Positions 1 through 30,501 of a stretch of DNA of 64,000 bases are shown here, in pieces. Source of the stretch: Lucinisca nassula (lineage: Eukaryota; Mollusca; Bivalvia; Lucinida; Lucinidae); contig OY757021.1 in the NCBI GenBank assembly GCA_963580285.1, positions 92,553,221 to 92,617,220 of the forward strand. The letters are read 5' to 3'. The notes below the pieces were generated by a model, which worked only from the letters and a program-made list of their open reading frames with translations, did no database searches and had not been told where the DNA came from. Position 1 is the stretch's first letter. Each line of letters begins with the position of its first letter. The translations under genes were made by a program, and so were the position numbers.

Positions 1-830
1 GAGTACAGGCCAGTTCCCATGCCCTGTATGTCGCACTGGAGTGGGCAGCAACAGTATCTTTTGTAATGGCTGCAAGTTCTGGGTGCACAAGAAATGCAGT
101 GGGCTCAAACGCAGTCCAAGTCAGATCCGACAAGCTGGAGGTTGTAGCTTCCTTCTGCTACCTAGGCGATATGCTCTCAGCAGCGGGTGGTTGCGACCTT
201 TCAACTACAACACGTGTGAAAACAGCCTGGAAGAATTTCAAGGAGTTGCTACCAGTTCTCTCTTCCCGCCACCTCTCGTTCAAGACACGTGGCCGTGTGT
301 ATAGCTCTTGTGTGCGGAGCGCAATGCTCCATGCCAGTGAGACATGGCCATTGACAAAGCCAAACCTCCAAAACCCCAACGTCTACAGCGAAATGACAGG
401 GCAATGATCAGACAGATCTGCAATGTCAAGCCACAGGACACTGTCACCATCAGGTCCAGTGAGTTACTTGAGCGTCTTGGCATTGAGGACCTGGACCTCA
501 TCCTGAAAGAGAGAAGACTTCGCTGGTATGGACATGTGGAACGCTTCAACGGTGCAGTCAAGACTGCCTATGACATACAAGTAAGTGGAAAGCGGGGGCC
601 AGGAAGGCCCAAGATGACCTGGAAGCAGCTAACAGAAAGAGATTGCAAAGAATGGAAGCTCTCTGCTATCGATCCTCATGATAGAGAAGCCTGGAGATCT
701 GGTGTAAGATCTGCCATGCATGCAGCAAGCCAGCTACCTGGAAGGGGGCCCACTTATGTGGACATTGCCCCTGAACCTGCACGTTAATCAAAAATCCGTT
801 GATGATGATGATGATGATGATGAGAATTGG
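1..830 (+). pseudogene. 3' end of a LINE retrotransposon ORF, broken
   Basis: A Cys/His finger is readable near the start (C-x2-C, then C-x2-C and H-x3-C, about 20-115). It runs out of frame into a LINE C-terminal region at about 120-390 (motif SFCYLGDML) and a further part at 344-787 (motifs RLRWYGHVER and GRPKMTW), ending in a stop at 787. There are two reading-frame breaks, near 115-125 and near 370. A (GAT)n tail at about 799-823 marks the 3' end, as in several non-LTR clades. It lies in an FNBP4 intron in the opposite orientation and is cut by the left window edge. The LINE clade is not certain. Confidence 0.75.
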
Positions 831-1223
831 TGTCATTTTTTGCTAGTCTTAATAGCAGTAAATCACTGTACTTAAGCAGTAAATTGCAAGGTATGAAGTT
901 TAGCTATCAGCCAATATTGTCAGTCATTGACACATATAGCTGCAAGTATTACTTGTACTAAGCCTACACTGTAAAGAAATCATATTTTGTCCAATTCCAT
1001 TTTTCTGCAGCCCATAAGGCAGAATCGATACACTTTCAGGGGAGGCAACTCTTAAAGATATTTTTGTTTCTTATTTCACCAGGGATCTACTCTTGAAGGC
1101 AAAAATTTTTTCCTTTAAGATCAGATCACTTTTTCAGAGTAACTGAAATCACTAGACAGAAAACAGGAAACACACAGGTGTCAAAAGTTGTCTCCCTTGT
1201 AAAAATGGAAGAAAATTTCCTTC
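831..1223. other. intronic stretch, no gene seen
   Basis: AT-rich intron sequence between the LINE tail and the first fold-back element. No convincing ORF, splice site or RNA gene was seen. The end (about 1,080-1,220) resembles other intronic repeat remnants in the window, sharing the phrase 'caaaagttgtctccct' with about 2,960. Confidence 0.5.
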
Positions 1224-1466
1224 GAGCCAATTGTTCAAAACGAACAATGGCATTACTTAACATATTGTTAAAACTTTGCTCATTTAATATGGCAAATATG
1301 CTAATATTTTTGCTGAAAAAATGTGAGCAGCTTTTGCATTTGCAAAAGCTGCTCACATTTTTTCAGCAAAAATAACACTATATTAGAAATGGTACTTGCT
1401 AGAAAAGTTAACAATTTCACAATTAACAAGCTTGTTAAGCTAATTATGCTTTGAACAACTGGGCCC
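1224..1466. mobile_element. Palindromic MITE, family B (GGGCCCAGTTGTTCAAA ends)
   Basis: About 240 bp with terminal inverted repeats ending in GGGCCCAGTTGTTCAAA-like sequence. At the centre is a near-perfect hairpin, GCTGAAAAAATGTGAGCAGC paired with its complement around 'tttgcatttgcaaa'. No coding capacity. The same family recurs at 5,899-6,470, 9,905, 11,690, 17,765 and 17,949. Confidence 0.75.
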
Positions 1467-1530
1467 TTGGTATAAGCATTCCCCTTAATACCGGTTTTGT
1501 AGCAGAAAATAATATTTCTTCTTCCACAGT

Positions 1531-1877
1531 TACCTACCCCACCCCCCCCCCTCCCACTTTTTTTTTATGGCCCCCGCCCATCGGGGCTTGAAGAAATATA
1601 TGGGATGCATCATGCTTCCACGCAGAGCTGAAACCGACCCGCACATGAGTACTGGTAAACAGTTTAAAGGATCTAAGCCTGCCCAGGCAAAGCAGTGTGA
1701 GTGTCAGACCGTCCATGCTTATAAACCCTATTGGTTTCATTGGGCAACAGGGCTTGAGATGCAATTTAATCTCAATGTCGGGTAAAAGTCCCACAAAATT
1801 GGAAGCAACGTCTCCAAAATGACCTTTACAGTGTTGACAGGAACGTTAAACCTCAAATCAAACAAACAAATACCTAC

Positions 1878-1879
<2 letters not shown>
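1531..1879 (+). mobile_element. SINE family A, copy 1, with target duplication over a splice donor
   Basis: Family A SINE reads from a head (cgcccatcggggcttgaag) to a (CAAA)n tail ending at 1,870. The 9-mer tacctaccc occurs at 1,531-1,539 and again at 1,871-1,879, directly flanking the insert. On the minus strand the second copy contains the exon end and GT donor of the FNBP4 exon at 1,878. A C-rich and T-rich tract lies between the left duplicate and the SINE head. Confidence 0.75.
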
Positions 1880-20988
<19,109 letters not shown>

Positions 20989-21096
20989 GTCTGAACCTGC
21001 AGAAGGAAAAAGTTCCAGTATGAATATTTATTTTTTTTTTTTAGACTAAACGTGAGTTTAAACATCATAAATACATACATACTAACAGTTCTATGC

Positions 21097-21413
21097 AAGA
21101 TACCTGTATGCTTGTTTGTTTGATTGATTTGGTGTTTAACACTATATAGGTCATTTTGGAGGCGTTGCTTCCAATTTTGTGGGACTTTTACCAAACATTG
21201 AGATGAAATGACATCTCAAGCCCTGTCACCCAATGAAACCAATAGGGTTTATATGCATGGACGTTCCTGCACACACAGCTTTGCCTGGGCAGGCTTAGAT
21301 TCTCTAAGCGGTTTACAAGTACTTGTATGCGGTCGGATTCAGATCTGCGTAGAAGCATCATGCAGCCCATTTTCTTCAAGCCCCAATGAGCGGGGGCTGA
21401 AGATACCTGTATG
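21097..21413 (-). mobile_element. SINE family A, full length
   Basis: Insert 21,111-21,399 flanked by the perfect 14-bp duplication aagatacctgtatg (21,097-21,110 and 21,400-21,413). It lies just upstream of the FNBP4 start exon. Confidence 0.9.
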
Positions 21414-21457
21414 AATAATTTGATATGTATGATCATTTGAACACATTCCAAACCTTT

Positions 21458-21664
21458 AAACTTTATCCTGCTGTTCACAACAGCCCCTACCTTAGCAAAC
21501 AGTGAAGATCCAGATCAGATGGCTTCTGAAGAAGCCATCTGATCAGGATCTACACTGTTTGTCATTCAGTTTGGGAATATTAAAGAATCAATAACATCAA
21601 GTCCTTTGGTTGATATGCAAATGGGTAGTGGCTAAATTAATTTATGCAGCAGGATAAGGGTTAA
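21458..21664. mobile_element. Family D TIR element, well preserved
   Basis: Ends ctttatcctgctgttcac and cagcaggataagggttaa. The perfect central palindrome is built on 'cagatggcttctgaagaagc'. Confidence 0.7.
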
Positions 21665-21874
21665 AAAGCAATGTAGAAGCAAAAATAAACTTAGAAGGAC
21701 ATGAAAATAACAGTAGCAGTGCTCCTGCTCGAGTTCCAGCAAAAAAGTAGGACACATTCTTATAATGGCACAGCTATGAACTTGTTTGACACCCTCTCCC
21801 TCGCTTGTCATGAAACAACATTTGAATCATGGATTTTCATCTAAGAGAAACATCATCAAAGTTCAAATGGAATA
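21665..21874. other. short stretch, nothing recognised
   Basis: No ORF or repeat match seen. It might hold FNBP4 promoter or 5' UTR sequence, which cannot be shown. Confidence 0.35.
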
Positions 21875-22102
21875 TTAACCCATTGTATGCGGAAAACCCC
21901 TGAAGAGGTACCTTGGCAAACAGTGCAGGCCCAGATCAGATGCCACAGAACGCAGCGTTTGATCAGGGCCTACACTATTTGCTAACAGAATTTTCCGTAA
22001 AAAAAGAATAAAAACAAAAAATTAGGCCTGACACCCTTATATGACAAAATGGACTTGTCCAACATATAGCAATGGAAGAGTCCACTAGCATACAATGGGT
22101 TA
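21875..22102. mobile_element. Family E TIR element, intact
   Basis: Ends ttaacccattgtatgcgg and ctagcatacaatgggttaa. The centre is 'gatgccacagaacgcagcg' with 'cagatcag'/'tgatcagggcc' arms. Same family as 14,968-15,317. Confidence 0.65.
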
Positions 22103-22763
22103 ATCTACTGGTGCGACAGGAATGGTCTGAGAATATGATACTGTGACTTTTTACTAATGCCTTAACAGGTTCGGTACTGGTATGACTATGAACTTATTAA
22201 CCTGCCATCCATTTGCGCAGTCTATCACGAGAGAGGTGCCACAAGTGGCTCTCGATCTTTAAATTGCAGTGTCCACTTTGGGCTCATACATATTGCAGAC
22301 AAACAAAGCAACATTCAACCAGAATATTACTGATCAATGTGTATGCTGTGTAACAGCAATGCAGAAACTCTTGATCATTTCTAATTGGCCCATGCATGTA
22401 CCGTAAAAGTCCTAACAAGAGTTGTCAAAAGACAACATAGCTCACCTTCGGGGGCCAAAGCTGGATGAGGGCAAGTTATCAATAATGAATTTTTCTTCTG
22501 TAAAACAGCCCAACAGATTGCAGCAATTAAAAAATAACCTGATAGTATCCCTAAGAACCAATGAAGAAATCTTGTTTTAAGTGTTTTTATTTGAAAAAAA
22601 AAAAAAAAAAATCCCTAAATTTACAGGTTTTGCCTGAAAAAAAAAGAAAGCCATTTTCTTATGTAAAAGAGCTAAACAGACTGCAGCAAATAAAGGATCA
22701 ATCGTCTCTGAGTGTAGGTTGGGAAAATAGTCCTGAACTGAGAATTGAACTGTTCGTTTAACT
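22103..22763. other. no gene recognised
   Basis: Unique-looking AT-rich sequence with two A-runs (about 22,595 and 22,640). The open frames there are low-complexity Lys/Phe runs, not genes. Confidence 0.5.
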
Positions 22764-22966
22764 TTAACCCTTGTCCTGCTGAATATTTTAATCTGCCACA
22801 CCCACTACTGATTATAAGCCAATCAGATAACTTGATGCAAATTATTGCAACAAAGTCACAATCTGAATGACAAACAATGTAGATCCTGATCAGATGGCTT
22901 CTTCAGATCTGGATCTACATTGTTTGAAAGATAAGACATATCCGGGCTCAGCAGGACAAGGGTTAA
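22764..22966. mobile_element. Family D TIR element
   Basis: ttaacccttgtcctgct to gctcagcaggacaagggtt, with a 'gatcagatggcttcttcagatc' centre. Confidence 0.65.
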
Positions 22967-23057
22967 GCAAGCACAGTAGATCTGATCAGACATCGCATTA
23001 TGTGGCGTCTGATTGTGTAGATTCTGTTTGCCAATGCCCAAGTGCACGAACACAGTC

Positions 23058-23360
23058 AACCTGTCCCCGCCCATCAGGGCTTGAAGAAATAGATGGGCTG
23101 CATGATGCTTCAATGAGAGCTCAAACTGACCGCACAGGAGAACTGGTAAACCGCTTAGAGGATCCAAGCCTGCCTAGGCAAAGCTGTGGGAGTTGGACTG
23201 TCCATGCTTATAAACACCATTGGTTTTATTGCACGACAGGGCTTGAGATCTCATTTTATCTCAGTGTCGGGTAAAAGTCCATAAAATTGGAAGCAATGTC
23301 TCCAAATGACCTATACAGTGTTGATGGGGATGTTCACCTCAAATCAAACAAACAAACAAG
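23058..23360 (+). mobile_element. SINE family A copy
   Basis: Head cccgcccatcagggcttgaag to tail 'caaatcaaacaaacaaacaa'. No clear target duplication. Confidence 0.75.
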
Positions 23361-24359
23361 CACAATCCAGAATTTTCTTTTAAAGCTGCGCTCTGATGTC
23401 TAAGGGATGCTATTAACAACCAATAGGTACTTGGATTTTGTTCAGGGTCAGCGGCAGTCAGATGGTCAGTGATAGTCACGCGGACAATAGTAAGCAACAG
23501 ACTGTGGGTACCCGTTAAAACATGTCATTTTAAATATAAGAAAAGTATTCAGTACAATTTTTGTTTGAAAATAATATGGTAGCATTTTCCGTAAAATTAT
23601 TTACATGTACATGTACTTGTCATTTGTCAATGTGTTAAATTATTGGAAGTGTCTCCTGACAACCGGTTGTCAGGGGCATTTTTGCTATCAAAAATGCTCC
23701 TGACAACCAGCAATATTTTTCCATAAAAACCTATAATATTAGTATTATTTTAGTTACCATTTTTTAAGTATTTCATGGTTCTTGATACATGTTGAATGTT
23801 TTTTGTCATTTTTTAGTATTCAAACGAACTTAGTCCATGTATTTTTTTTTATATTTGGAATAAATTCCAAGAATGGAATCAATCAAATTCTGGCCTATTA
23901 TTTTTGTAACTGCAAAGTTAAACTAACAACCTTGTTAGTTAGTTAACCCATATAATGCCAGTCACGACAATTGTCATTATGATTTGCCGTCTGCCGATAC
24001 CGGTTGTCAGGAGCATTTTACATAGCAAAATGACGCAGGAGACGCAGCCTATTATTTATTTGTATAGCAAAATGATATTTGAGAAGTAGTGGTTTTTTCG
24101 GCAAGTAATTTTGAGCAGTTCAACATCAGTAGTTTCAGTAGAAAATTGTCAAAAAAATGTTACAAAATTACACTAGTTACAACTTAATTTCTCTGTATAT
24201 GTATGTTATATTACAAGAATAAACACATAAATAGATGCAAGTAATAGTGATCTAATTGTGTTCTAAATTTCATGAAGATATCTAAAAAAAATACAAAAAG
24301 TTATGGCATTTTTTCTAAAAATCTTAGAGATTCTGGTTCCGTCTCCGCGACGCAAAAAT
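23361..24359. other. no gene; two CTGACAACC palindromes
   Basis: AT-rich. About 23,651-23,720 holds nested palindromes (ctgacaaccggttgtcag and gcatttttgctatcaaaaatgc). About 23,990-24,010 repeats 'accggttgtcaggagcatttt'. These may be ends of another fold-back element. No ORF of note. Confidence 0.4.
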
Positions 24360-24755
24360 AATGGCAGTGTGAATGTGGAGCAGTAGAATCAATTACTCAC
24401 TACTTATTAGAGTCGCTTGTAAACCAGGGGTCGCAGGTTCGATTCCGGGCTTCTCCAGACTTTCGGATGAGTCTTTAAACCGAGGTCCCGTCTCCGTATG
24501 ACCTAAGCTGTTGGTGGGACGTTAAACTAAATCTCACACACACTACTTATTAGAATTTCTCAAAATGACAACCAAAGAGAAATTATGAGGAGACGACTTT
24601 TTGAAAATTGTGGAATCATACACCTGGACCTACATGTTCTGCTAGATGCAAATCCTGAAGATGAACTTAAAGATTGGAGGAGTGCTATACTCACAGAACT
24701 GGAAAACTTTGTGGGTGAGACCAGGCGTTTCCCCACACGGCTTAGATACTTATAG
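24360..24755 (+). pseudogene. LINE C-terminal fragment, frameshifted and SINE-interrupted
   Basis: The frame at 24,367-24,411 encodes a Cys/His motif, CECGAVESITHYLLE, like the zinc knuckle after RNase H in several LINE ORF2 proteins. After the SINE, about 24,570-24,755 encodes the C-terminal tail (RRRLFENCGI... to ...RRFPTRLRYL) ending in a stop. A one-base frame break lies near 24,565. Confidence 0.65.
24398..24554 (+). mobile_element. tRNA-like SINE family C, copy 2
   Basis: Insert 24,412-24,540 between perfect 14-bp duplications cactacttattaga (24,398-24,411 and 24,541-24,554). Contains B box 'aggttcgattccggg' and ends 'gtgggacgttaaactaaatc'. The tRNA head is truncated. Confidence 0.85.
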
Positions 24756-24999
24756 ACAATACACGCACCACCATTATACCTGTGCGATAATATAAGTAGT
24801 ATGTGCTCAAGAAGATACCTGCGAGTTTATTCGCCTTCAGGCTTAAATTACGGAATATTCTTCTCAAAAATGGTTATTTTTTCTGAACTTCAAAATGCCA
24901 TAACTTCCTTAATTTTAGAGATATTTTAGAAAAATAAAACAGTTCTGAAAAGCTCTTCAGCTCTGTTTGCTCTAAATAAAAATTTATTGAAAAATGGGG
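24756..24999. other. no gene recognised
   Basis: AT-rich stretch between the LINE fragment and the inverted-repeat arm. Confidence 0.4.
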
Positions 25000-25380
25000 T
25001 TTAAGGACTATGAAAATGTCTTCCAGGCACGTGGGCTAAAATTCATGGGTGTTTAGCATGTTGACATATTTCTAGAAAAACAACCAATGATGTTCCAAAT
25101 TAAAAGAATAAATATAAAACATGCATTTTAAAAAATGTATTTTTTTTGTTGGATGAAAAAAATAAATATTCACTTTGTAAGAAAATTACATTTAAAAATG
25201 GTCCATTTTTGAATGTATGTTTCTCCATCGTCCTTCATTAGAAACATACCATTTTTACACCAAAATATACTTTAGTGTGTGTACTACCAACGACGAGACG
25301 TGATTTTTCCCAAAACTGGCATTATAACATTATATCCATGCCGATAGAACCCCTATCAATATGTAGAGTTCACTATACAT
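25000..25380 (+). repeat. Left arm of a ~370-bp diverged inverted repeat
   Basis: Matches the reverse complement of about 27,845-28,220 at moderate identity, with small indels. Shared landmarks are 'cacgtg.gctaaaatt', 'tttctagaaaa.caac', 'atgttccaaatt', 'tttctccat.gtcctt' and 'ataacattatatccat'. Confidence 0.65.
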
Positions 25381-25673
25381 TGTCATCCTTGTACACAGTA
25401 TGACGCACGGATTAAATTTAGCACTGGGGTAAATGAGCGTAGCGATAATAAAAATTCTGTCAAATCGTTATTATGGCTTTTGGACAAATCAAACAATTTT
25501 TCCCTCTTGTATTTATTTAATACATAATAATATTTACCAACTTAACGGAAGAATAAAGGAAATCATGATCTAGGCATAAAAATATTTAGAATAAAATCCG
25601 TTGGGCAGGATATTTTTACCCACGATTAGCATGTTTATACCCCTGTTTTACCTGGAGAATTTACCAACCATGT

Positions 25674-27841
25674 ATACAGTAAGGCAGTGGCTAGCTGTCC
25701 GGTACCGGACGACCAGCCTACGTGTCTGTTCGTCCGGTACCGGACGGCTAGCCAACCCACGTAGGAATGGCTAGCCGTCCGGTAGTATCATTTTATATAG
25801 GGTATGCGCTCCAAGTAATATCATCCACTTTATGGTGTAATAAAAACATTTCTAATTTACTCTAACTGTATTCTTATCACATGTTTGTCGCCACTTTTTC
25901 ACTAAATTTCAGTATTAAAGTGACATAGTTGTAAATGACCCTGATGCAATAGACTGTTGTACTCAAAGCCTGGCCGGGCACTGCGACAGTTATAATTATT
26001 ATTATTATTAGCCTATATTAATCGTGATAGATTAACATTAAATTTGGGAAGCATATTTATTTAATAACCTATCAGTCCAACATGGTACAATTAGGGGTAA
26101 TTATCTTGTTAGCAGGGCATACATAAAGGCAACGATCCGACACTCCATGAGTATAGCAATTACCCTACTGATCCTATGTAACTGCAAGTCATCAAGATCC
26201 TTATTTCTTAGGATTTTTACGGTACTGCTCAATTGCTATTAGTTGTTTTTCGCGACGCTTAGATCAAACGTTTAAGTACTTTCAAGCCGCATTTACATGA
26301 AAAGTAAAATACAGTCGACTCTCGTTATCTCGAACCTCACGGGACTGGATTAAAAAGTTCGAGTTATACGTAGTTCGAGATAACCAAATTGTGACGTCAC
26401 ATGTATTTCAGAACACATTGTTTGTAATGGTATGCTTGGTATTCTTACATGAATGGTTTACTGAGTTTTCAAAACTTGTTTATGAAAGTACTGGAGCTTG
26501 TCAGAGTATAGCGTTTATGAACAAATTAATAAATAAATAAAACTAATAGATTTCTCAGGTATTTTGTTGTCTTTTAAATTCCTATTAATCTGGGTTTCCA
26601 AATACGCTAAATATAGTTAGATACAAAACAGACTGGTCCCGCTTGTGAATGCAACGCTTATATCACTTTGGAGAGCAGTACATGCTATATATAAGTCATT
26701 CAGTAATTTGACTCATTGCCCCTCTAACTGTCAGTATGGCAAACAGTTTCGGTCCTGCCGCGAAAGCTCATTAAGAGCTATCCCTTTTGGATCTACACTG
26801 TTTGTACATGGATTTGCATCGGTTAAGAAACAGACGGGTTAACAACGTTACACGTGAATTGATCCGATCAACTGCGTTTTTAACACGCCCAGATTATCAC
26901 AACTTTTGTCACTTTCTTTGACATTTCTGCAAGAAAGACAACGCCGCCTTTTATCACGGAAATCTTGCAAACCATTGACACGAGACGGTGTTAGATTAAA
27001 GATTGAGCACCGTGTGTCAGTCTTTATTACACGCACATGTTTTTCTTAGTAGCCGAAAAGTTATAGTGTGTGCTAATTTTTAATTGCAAACGCACCTGGA
27101 CAAAGTGATTAATTAACAACATTGTGAGTATTGATGAATTGTTTTCTAAAGGTCTATTACAAAATTGAAGGACCGGACGCATTTTTTTTTTTTTTGGTTA
27201 CGTCATGAATCCCGGTTCGAGATACGCAGTAGTAAAAACAGTGAAAAATACATTCAGGGACTGAAAATAATGGGCGAGATAGCCGAAGTGTCGACTTAAA
27301 AGTAGTTCGACACATGCGAAGTTGAAATACAATAAATATATAGGGGAAATGTACGGGACTTAGAAATCGGTTCGACATAAGCGATAGGGTTGAGATAAGC
27401 GGGGTCGAGATAACGAGAGTCAACTGTATATAAACTTATAAAAAACATTAACTTACATTACCGATTGGTAGTTACTTATAAATATATTATTGATAGTAAT
27501 AATATTAGAAATAAGTAAACAAGACTACAGCTTTTATTATCACAGACATAATTGTTACTACAATCATGCATTACCGATACGGCTGTGTTTATTTGCCTTA
27601 TTTTTAAAATGATCTCAATGGCATTTACATAGTCTCAAAGTAGGAACTATTTAGCATCCAGTACTCCAGAAAATGATACAAGTGATATTCAGCATTTATA
27701 CCCTTTATGAAATGAGAGACTAAAATTTACTACCGGACGACTAGCCATTCCTACGTGGGTTGGCTAGCCGTCCGGTACCGGACAAGTAGACCCGTTGGCT
27801 GGTCGTCCGGTACCGGACGGCTAGCCACTACCATACAGTAA
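25674..27841. mobile_element. 2.15-kb TIR element with 9-bp target duplication (MULE-like?)
   Basis: Element 25,683-27,832 is flanked by the perfect 9-mer atacagtaa (25,674-25,682 and 27,833-27,841). Its ~105-bp terminal inverted repeats are built from repeated palindromic blocks (ggctagccgtccggtaccgg). Long TIRs with 9-bp duplications suggest Mutator-like or a related superfamily. No transposase. A pogo-like element sits inside. Confidence 0.7.
26312..27426. mobile_element. pogo/Tigger-like non-autonomous element, 1.1 kb
   Basis: Ends CAGTCGACTCTCGTTATCTC and, as reverse complement, CAGTTGACTCTCGTTATCTC, with TA on each side. The subterminal 'gttcgagata' repeats are inverted. No transposase ORF. 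Contains a family D fragment at about 26,733-26,815. Confidence 0.7.
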
Positions 27842-27844
27842 TGG

Positions 27845-28220
27845 CTGTCAAAATGACCGTTCGATGGGTGTTTAAAAGAATGGATATATTGTTATTGTGC
27901 AAGTTTTTGGAAAAACTACTTCTCGCCCTTGCTAGGACATGGAATATACTTTAGGTTAATGTAAAAACTGAATGTTTCCGAGGAAGGACAATGGAGAAAC
28001 CGATGTTCAAAAATTGACCATTTTGAAAGGTAATTTTCTAATAAAGTAATTTATTGTTTTTTCTTCTAAAAACAGAAATACACTTTTTTTAATAAGCATA
28101 TTTTATGATTATTCATATAATTTGGAACATTATGAGTTGCTTTTCTAGAAACTTGTCGACATTATAAACGACCGTAAATTTTAGCTCACGTGTCTGGTTG
28201 ACATTTGCATATACCTTAAA
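27845..28220 (-). repeat. Right arm of the ~370-bp inverted repeat
   Basis: Partner of 25,000-25,380. The two arms enclose the 9-bp-TSD element, which appears to have landed between them. Confidence 0.65.
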
Positions 28221-28771
28221 AAATTGGCTACTCCATGTCACCAGAATACAAAATTTGTAATCTAACTCCCACCAAATCACGGTATGGATGAGTTTTCTTC
28301 TGTTTATCAGAAGATGGAAATGGTCTTGTGCAGAAATGCAAAGAAATATAAACACTGATTTCGGAAATAAAAAAACAAAACAAAAAAAAACACGAAAATA
28401 TATGACTTTCAAACTTTCAGCAATTAGGCGCAGGCAAATAAATATTAATTGGGTGCAATTTAAGATTAATTATTCAATCGAACTATAAGGATTATACAGT
28501 TTAAGCAATAAGCTCACTTTGTGAAAGAATATTTCAATCAAACATTAACAAAAATTGTGAATTGACATCTCTCCAAGACTGTTTGATGCAAAGAATGTAA
28601 CTAGCAAGTTGATTGGATAATCAGCAACGATTGTCCAATTAAAAGATTTGTTACAAACTACAAATTTATGAAATTGTACTTACAAAAATCAGATATGTTT
28701 AAAATGCGCATCGAACAGCTATTAGCGCTCAACAGAGGTGACCAACTTCAACTGGAACTAAAGTATGTACT
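28221..28771. other. no gene recognised
   Basis: AT-rich with A-runs near 28,370-28,390. No repeat family match. Confidence 0.4.
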
Positions 28772-29105
28772 ATATGGCGCGTGATAGCTCAGTGGTTAGT
28801 GCACTTGCCTCTGATGCTACAGGTCCCGGGTTCGAATTCCGCCAGTGGCGATAAAAGTCGGTGTCCGACCACACTCCATTGGCATCATTTGCATAGATGA
28901 ATGTAATAAAGTGCACCGTCCTTCGGATCGGAACGTTAACTGGAGGCTCCCTGCACAGGAAGAACCATCCCCTGTGCATGTTAAAGAACCCTAACATAAT
29001 TAAATGATTATTGTGCAGGCTATCATCCTGCAAAAACTGGAGTGTATGTAATAGACACACCTGCCTAGAATATCCGCGAGGGCGTATGGCAGTATAGAAA
29101 GAAAG
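28772..29105 (+). mobile_element. tRNA-derived SINE with conserved 3' body
   Basis: A box 'gatagctcagtggttag' and B box 'gggttcgaattccgcc' at 28,783-28,845. Then a ~250-bp body with 'ccttcggatcggaacgtta' and 'gcatgttaaagaaccc', phrases widespread in invertebrate SINEs. It ends in (GAAA)n at about 29,095. It is not a functional tRNA, since no acceptor stem pairs. Confidence 0.7.
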
Positions 29106-29540
29106 AAAGCTACCACTAGCTTTATCACATCTATAGTTGCTACTTTAGTAGATTGTCATGACAACATGACGCTCGGCTGTATTTTTGGTTACTAAGGTAG
29201 AAACACTATTTAACGTCGATATTCAATTTACTAGAAAGGCAACATTAGCATTACAAAAATAATATAGACCCTATGAACGTAGACATATAGCCATCACAGT
29301 AATACAAAGTAAAAGGGAAGTTAATGATCAGGAATCGATACAACCACCTCACACCTCCCACCCGAGACACCGATGGGAAAGAAACACCAACATAAAACAA
29401 CTTCACTATAATTTAAACATCACAAAACTCAAAATGATATATGACTGAAAGCGATTAGAATATATATTCAACAATACCATCACTAAGGCGAGAATTATTA
29501 TTACTGCTGTGTCTAAAAGAAGATCATTCCAACTTGACCG
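29106..29540. other. no gene recognised
   Basis: Unassigned AT-rich sequence. It ends with a short UTR-like fragment (gatcaggaatcgatacaa... at 29,327) shared with the Penelope region. Confidence 0.4.
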
Positions 29541-30345
29541 AGAAATTGTAAAGATGATCATTCTGGACAAGTTTGATAATGACTGGACCAAAACTGTAGA
29601 CTCAAGAGTGATCACAAGGTTTTTCTATGATTTGACCTAAATGACCTACTTTTTCACCCGATATGACCCGTATTTGAACTTGATCGAAACATTATCCAGA
29701 TCAAATTCTGAGCACGTTTGATGAAGATTGGACCAATGCTGCGGGCTCAAGAGTGTTCACAAGATTTCTCTATGATTTGTCCTACTATTTAACCCGACAT
29801 GACCCATATTCCACCTTGACCGATATATTGTCAAGATGATCATTCTGAGCAAGTTTGATGATGACGGGACCATGACTTTGGCCTCAATAGTGTCCACAAT
29901 GTTTCTACATGATTTGACCTAATGACCTACTTTTTGATCCGACATGACCAATATTCAATGTTAATTGAGATATTGTCAAGATGAACTTTCTGAGCAAGTT
30001 AGATGGAGATTGGACCAAAACCGTGGGCTTAAGCGTTCACAATGTTTTTCTGTGATTTGTCCTAGTGACCCGCCATGATCCATATTCGTACTTGATCGAT
30101 ATATTGTCAAGATGATTTTTCTGAGCAAGACTGGTAAGGAATGGACCAAACCTGTGGTTGGAGTGTTCACTAGGTTTTTTATTGACACGACCCGTAGTCG
30201 AACGTGTCCGAGATATTGTCAAGATGGTTATTGTGAGCAAGTTTGATGAAGATAGGACCAAAACCGTGGCCTAAATATTGTTCACATGGTTTTTCTTTGA
30301 TTTGACCTACTGGCCTACTTTTTGACTCGACATAATCTATATTAA
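29541..30345 (+). repeat. ~145-bp degenerate tandem array, about six units
   Basis: Units contain 'gatattgtcaagatga', 'tctgagcaagtttgatga', 'tggaccaaaaccgtgg' and 'atgatttgacctactg'. The array is cut at its right by a Penelope fragment at 30,346. A further half unit appears at about 31,090-31,160. Confidence 0.7.
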
Positions 30346-30501
30346 ATCATTCTTCGATATAAAAAGATTGGGTACAACATGGATGCTATACGACAGACTG
30401 CATGCATGGTAGTTAACCCAATCACGGTTGGCAACTTTGCTTCCCTCTTTAATTGCACGCCGGTGGGTCAGGCCTCAGATTCTATGACGGTTCCAACGTA
30501 A
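30346..30501 (+). pseudogene. Penelope-like element, C-terminal RT fragment
   Basis: Encodes the last ~50 residues of the ORF also seen at 32,976-34,370 (YKKIGYNMD... to ...CTPVGQASDS), in frame to the stop at 30,499-30,501. Its left border joins the tandem array abruptly. Confidence 0.75.

Noticed and set aside
28772..28850. Possible functional tRNA gene
   Set aside because: Same reasoning: tRNA head of a SINE with a long conserved body.
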